A DNA stretch of 64,000 nt. Source: Myxococcus qinghaiensis. Its GTDB lineage: Bacteria > Myxococcota > Myxococcia > Myxococcales > Myxococcaceae. Below the pieces are notes generated by a model that saw nothing but the letters and a program-made list of their open reading frames with translations, was not told the origin of the DNA and searched no databases. This document shows, one piece after another, positions 60,597 to 64,000 of this stretch. Both the position numbers and the translations under genes were made by a program. Each line of letters begins with the position of its first letter. Positions within the stretch are counted from its first letter, which is position 1. Location of the stretch: positions 124,001-188,000 of the forward strand of contig NZ_JAKCFA010000022.1 of assembly GCF_024198215.1 (NCBI RefSeq), read 5' to 3'.

Positions 60597-63500
60597 ATGG
60601 CCACGGATTCATCCAACGCGGACACCACGGGGTTGGAGATCGCCGTCGTCGGCATGGCGGGGCGCTTCCCGGGTGCGCGCGACTTGGAGGCGTTCTGGCG
60701 CAACCTGCGGGACGGCGTGGAGTCCATCAGCTTCCTGACGGACGCGGAGCTGGAGGCGAGCGCGCTCGACACGTCCGCCATCCGCTCGGACCCGAACTAC
60801 GTGAAGGCCGCCGCCGTCCTGGAGGACGCGGACCTGTTCGACGCGGGCTACTTCGGCGTCACCCCCAAGGAAGCGGAGGTGATGGACCCGCAGCAGCGCG
60901 TCTTCCTGGAGTGCGCCGTGGAGGCGCTGGAGAACGCGGGCTACGACGCCGAGCGCTTCAAGGGTCGCATCGGCGTGTACGCCGGAGCGCGCACGGACAC
61001 GTACGTCTTCAACCTCTTCTCCAATCCCTCCGCGCTCGGCGGGTTGGACCCGTTCGAGATTGGCCTGGGCAATGACCTGGCCTTCCTCACCACGCGCGTG
61101 GCGCACCGCCTCAACCTGCGCGGCCCCGCGTACTCCGTGCACACCGCGTGCTCCACGGCGCTCGTCGCGCTGCACCTGGCGGGACAGGCGCTGCTCGCGG
61201 ATGAGTGCCGGATGGCCATTGCGGGCGGCGTCGCCATCAACGTGCCGCAGAAGGTCGGCTACCTGTATCAGTACGGCGGCATCGTCTCGCCGGACGGCCA
61301 CTGCCGCGCCTTCGACGCGAAGGCGGCGGGCACCATCTTCGGCAGCGGAATCGGCCTGGTGGTCCTGAAGCGGCTGGAGGACGCGCTGGCGGACGGCGAC
61401 ACCATTCACGCCGTCATCAAGGGCTCCGCCATCAACAACGACGGCGCCGTGAAGGCCAGCTTCACCGCGCCCAGCGTGCAGGGACAGGCCACCGTCATCA
61501 AGGACGCCCTGGCCGCGGCGGAGGTCCCCGCCGACACGATTTCGTACGTGGAGACGCACGGCACGGGCACGGCGCTGGGAGACCCCATCGAGCTGCGCGC
61601 CCTGACGAAGGTGTTCGGCGCGAAGGCGAAGGGCCGTCGCACGGTGCCCATCGGCTCGGTGAAGACGAACGTGGGCCACCTGGACGCGGCGGCGGGCAGC
61701 GCGAGCTTGCTCAAGGCCATCCTCGCGATGAAGCACCAGCAGGTTCCGCCCAGCCTCCACTTCGAGTCCCCCAACCCGCAGATCGACTTCGACAGCGGGC
61801 CCTTCTATGTGAACACCGCGCTCCAGCCCTGGCCGCGCGGCAGGACGCCTCGGCGCGCGGGCGTCAGCTCGTTCGGCATCGGCGGCACCAACGCCCACAT
61901 CGTCCTGGAGGAAGCGCCTCCCGCGCCCTCGGCATCGACGGGCCGCCCGTGGGAGCTGCTGGTGTTGTCCGCGCGCAGCCACACGGCGCTCGACACGGCC
62001 ACCGCGCGGCTCGCCCAGCACCTGGAGACGCACCCGGAGCAGACGCTGGCGGATGTGGCGTACACGCTCCAGGTGGGCCGCAAGGCCCATGCGCACCGCC
62101 GCGTCGTGGTGGCGCGCGATGGACAGGATGCGATGCGGGTGCTGCGCATGGCGGAGCCCCAGCGCGTGCTCTCCGGCACGCACGAGACGGGAAACCGCCC
62201 CGTGTCCTTCCTCTTCTCCGACGCCGGAGCGGAGGCGCCACTGGAGTCGCTGTATCGCTCCGAGCCTGCGTTCCGCGCGGAGGTGGACCAGTGCGCGGAG
62301 CTGCTCCAGTCGCGGCTCGGCGTGGACCTGCGCGCCGTGCTGTATCCGGAGGACGGGAGCCGACCTGTTGTCTCCAGTCCGGTGACGGCCGCCGCGCGCT
62401 TCGTGGAGGCCTACGCCCTGGCGCGCCTGTGGATGTCGTGGGGTGTGCAGCCGGAGTCGATGCTGGGCGAAGGCATGGGCGCGTGGATCGCCGCGAGCCT
62501 CGCGGGCGCGCTCCCGCTGGAGGAGGCCCTCTCCCTGACGATTGCCCGAGCCGAGGGGCGTGAGCTGTCACCGAACGCCGCGACGCTGAAGGCGCCGGAG
62601 GTGCCGCTCTACTCCCTGGCCACGGGCGCCCTGCTCACGGCCGCCGAGGCCACCCGTCCCGAGACGTGGAAGGACGCTGCGGGCCGCGCGCCACGCCTGG
62701 ACGATGCGCTGCGCGAGTTGGTGAAGGAGCCCTCTCGCGTCGTGCTCGCGATGGGGGCCGCGGGGCCGCTCGTCGAGAAGGCGCGCGCGCTGGCGGGGAG
62801 CACGGGGACTCGCTCCGTGCACGGCTGCCTGCCCGCGCCTGGAACGAACCAGCCCGCGCCGGTGGCGGTGCTCGGCGCGCTGGGACAGCTCTGGCTGGAC
62901 GGCGTGGAGGTGGACTGGGAGGCCGTGAGCGAGGGCCGCGTCCTTCGCCGCGTGCCGCTGCCCACGTACCCCTTCGAGCGTCAGCGCTACTGGGTGGCGC
63001 CTGGCACGCACGCCGAGGCCACGCAGGCCCAAGCGCCGCAGGGAAAGCTCGTGGACATGGCGGAGTGGTTCCACGCGCCCACGTGGCACCGCACGGCGCC
63101 CGTGGCCCTGGACCGCAAGGCCCTGGCCGAGCGTCGCTGCTGGGTCGTCTTCGTGGACGGCGTGGGCGTCGGCGAGGCGCTGTGCCGCCGTCTGGAGGAG
63201 GCGGGCCAGGACGTGGTGCGGGTGCGCCAGGGAAGCTCCTTCATGCGGGACGCCGCGCGCCGGTATGCGGTGGATCCTCGCCTGCGCGGGGACTACGCCA
63301 CGTTGTGGAAGGACCTGGCGGACCAGGAGCTGAGCCCGTCCGTGGTGGTCCATCTGTGGAGCCTCGCCTCGTCGGGCATGGACCTTCCGGGGCCCGAGCT
63401 GTTCCGCAAGGTGCAGGACACGGGCTACTACAGCCTCCTGCACCTGGGACAGGCGCTCGCCCAGGGAGACACCTCGCGCCCCGTGCGCCTGGAGGTGGTG

Positions 63501-64000
63501 ACGGACCGGCTGGCTGACGTGGCGGGCGAGGGCAACGCCCTCCCGGAGAAGGCCACGCTGCTGGGACCGTGCAAGGTGATTCCGCAGGAGCAGGAGCACG
63601 TCAGCACGCGCTGCATCGACCTGATCGCCCCCGAGCCCAAGAGCGCGGGCGTGGAGAAGCTCGCGGAGCGGCTGCTCGCCGAGCTGAGTCAGCGCACGCG
63701 CGACGCCGTCGTGGCGTGGCGCGGAAACCACCGCTTCACCCAGACGCATGCGCCGCTGCGGTTGGAGCCCTCGGGCGAGGCCGCTTCTCCGCTGCGTGAG
63801 CAGGGCGTCTACCTCATCACCGGAGGCCTTGGCGCCGTGGGCCTGATGCTGGCCGAGCACCTGGCCCAGACGCTCAAGGCCCGCCTGGCGCTGCTGGGAC
63901 GCACTGCCCTGCCGGCGACGTCCGAGTGGGATTCGTACCTGGCCACCCATCCCGAGGACGACGCGGTGGCCCAGCGCATCCTCCAGGTGCGGAAGCTGGA
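60597..64000 (+). CDS. type I PKS module: KS-AT(degenerate)-KR..., partial (runs off right edge)
   Basis: 1134 residues are visible, starting with ATG 60597 behind GGAGAGA. The KS is intact: Cys185 (HTACSTALVA), ETHGTGTALGD and KTNVGHLDAAAG. The acyltransferase (~535-740) is degenerate: the GHSxGE active site is GEGMGA (Gly626 replaces Ser) and about 85 residues between it and the RPETWKDAAG segment, including the HAFH-type specificity site, are missing. Extender loading must come from another AT or this module does not extend. The ketoreductase starts with VYLITGGLGAVG near 1072 and continues past the window, so its catalytic residues and the ACP are not visible. Confidence 0.88.
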   Translation, partial: MATDSSNADTTGLEIAVVGMAGRFPGARDLEAFWRNLRDGVESISFLTDAELEASALDTSAIRSDPNYVKAAAVLEDADLFDAGYFGVTPKEAEVMDPQQRVFLECAVEALENAGYDAERFKGRIGVYAGARTDTYVFNLFSNPSALGGLDPFEIGLGNDLAFLTTRVAHRLNLRGPAYSVHTACSTALVALHLAGQALLADECRMAIAGGVAINVPQKVGYLYQYGGIVSPDGHCRAFDAKAAGTIFGSGIGLVVLKRLEDALADGDTIHAVIKGSAINNDGAVKASFTAPSVQGQATVIKDALAAAEVPADTISYVETHGTGTALGDPIELRALTKVFGAKAKGRRTVPIGSVKTNVGHLDAAAGSASLLKAILAMKHQQVPPSLHFESPNPQIDFDSGPFYVNTALQPWPRGRTPRRAGVSSFGIGGTNAHIVLEEAPPAPSASTGRPWELLVLSARSHTALDTATARLAQHLETHPEQTLADVAYTLQVGRKAHAHRRVVVARDGQDAMRVLRMAEPQRVLSGTHETGNRPVSFLFSDAGAEAPLESLYRSEPAFRAEVDQCAELLQSRLGVDLRAVLYPEDGSRPVVSSPVTAAARFVEAYALARLWMSWGVQPESMLGEGMGAWIAASLAGALPLEEALSLTIARAEGRELSPNAATLKAPEVPLYSLATGALLTAAEATRPETWKDAAGRAPRLDDALRELVKEPSRVVLAMGAAGPLVEKARALAGSTGTRSVHGCLPAPGTNQPAPVAVLGALGQLWLDGVEVDWEAVSEGRVLRRVPLPTYPFERQRYWVAPGTHAEATQAQAPQGKLVDMAEWFHAPTWHRTAPVALDRKALAERRCWVVFVDGVGVGEALCRRLEEAGQDVVRVRQGSSFMRDAARRYAVDPRLRGDYATLWKDLADQELSPSVVVHLWSLASSGMDLPGPELFRKVQDTGYYSLLHLGQALAQGDTSRPVRLEVVTDRLADVAGEGNALPEKATLLGPCKVIPQEQEHVSTRCIDLIAPEPKSAGVEKLAERLLAELSQRTRDAVVAWRGNHRFTQTHAPLRLEPSGEAASPLREQGVYLITGGLGAVGLMLAEHLAQTLKARLALLGRTALPATSEWDSYLATHPEDDAVAQRILQVRKL

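Overview
The window is GC-rich bacterial DNA with very high GC at third codon positions. It has frequent GTG/TTG starts, many short secreted lipoproteins, a HEIGH-type metallopeptidase lipoprotein, an orphan duplicated ABC permease, a large TPR-CHAT protein and a modular FAAL/NRPS/PKS locus. Together these point to a myxobacterium, most likely Myxococcaceae (Myxococcus, Corallococcus or Pyxidicoccus). That assignment is inference from gene content; there is no rRNA in the window. I saw no tRNA, rRNA, CRISPR array, insertion sequence or prophage.

Left part (1-21.4 kb) is accessory chromosome. It holds an amidohydrolase, lipoproteins, a D-amino-acid-oxidase-like gene with an internal in-frame deletion, a TPR-CHAT membrane protein, and a transglutaminase-like protein with a small translationally coupled partner. 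A cluster of three cupin/JmjC-like hydroxylase paralogues follows, one with its iron site lost, wrapped around a 55-residue proline-rich ORF with a repeated motif. Next come a PD-(D/E)XK-like protein, the HEIGH peptidase, a GlxA/AraC regulator behind an ADOP permease, and an RdgC-like protein split over two overlapping genes.

Middle part (21.7-38.6 kb) has two tandem secreted DUF4114-like paralogues with matching TTG starts; the second is broken by a one-base frameshift. It also has an SH3-like secreted protein, PBP4-type DacB, a prolyl oligopeptidase with a strong terminator, a D-threonine-aldolase/D-serine-dehydratase relative, a protein with a nucleoside-deoxyribosyltransferase/TIR-like C-terminus, a StyA-like flavoprotein, a ketopantoate reductase, and a DUF4105 membrane protein.

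Right part (38.8-64 kb) is a natural-product gene cluster that continues past the right edge. A cyclic-peptide-type ABC exporter is followed by a 4-hydroxymandelate synthase (HmaS, carrying the diagnostic Ile at the Phe337 position of HPPD), the entry step to 4-hydroxyphenylglycine, and a convergent cytochrome P450 with an atypical I-helix. The assembly line is: FAAL-ACP-C-A(inserted luciferase-like monooxygenase)-PCP; KS-AT-KR-ACP; KS-AT-KR(dead)-ACP; a stand-alone glycosyltransferase; KS-AT(dead, shortened)-KR... The NRPS, both complete PKS proteins and the glycosyltransferase share a similar Arg/Gln-rich C-terminal tail, so the glycosyltransferase may dock on the assembly line. The predicted product is a lipidated, probably glycosylated peptide-polyketide starting from a fatty acid and (by the A-domain pocket) glycine; I cannot match it to a known compound.
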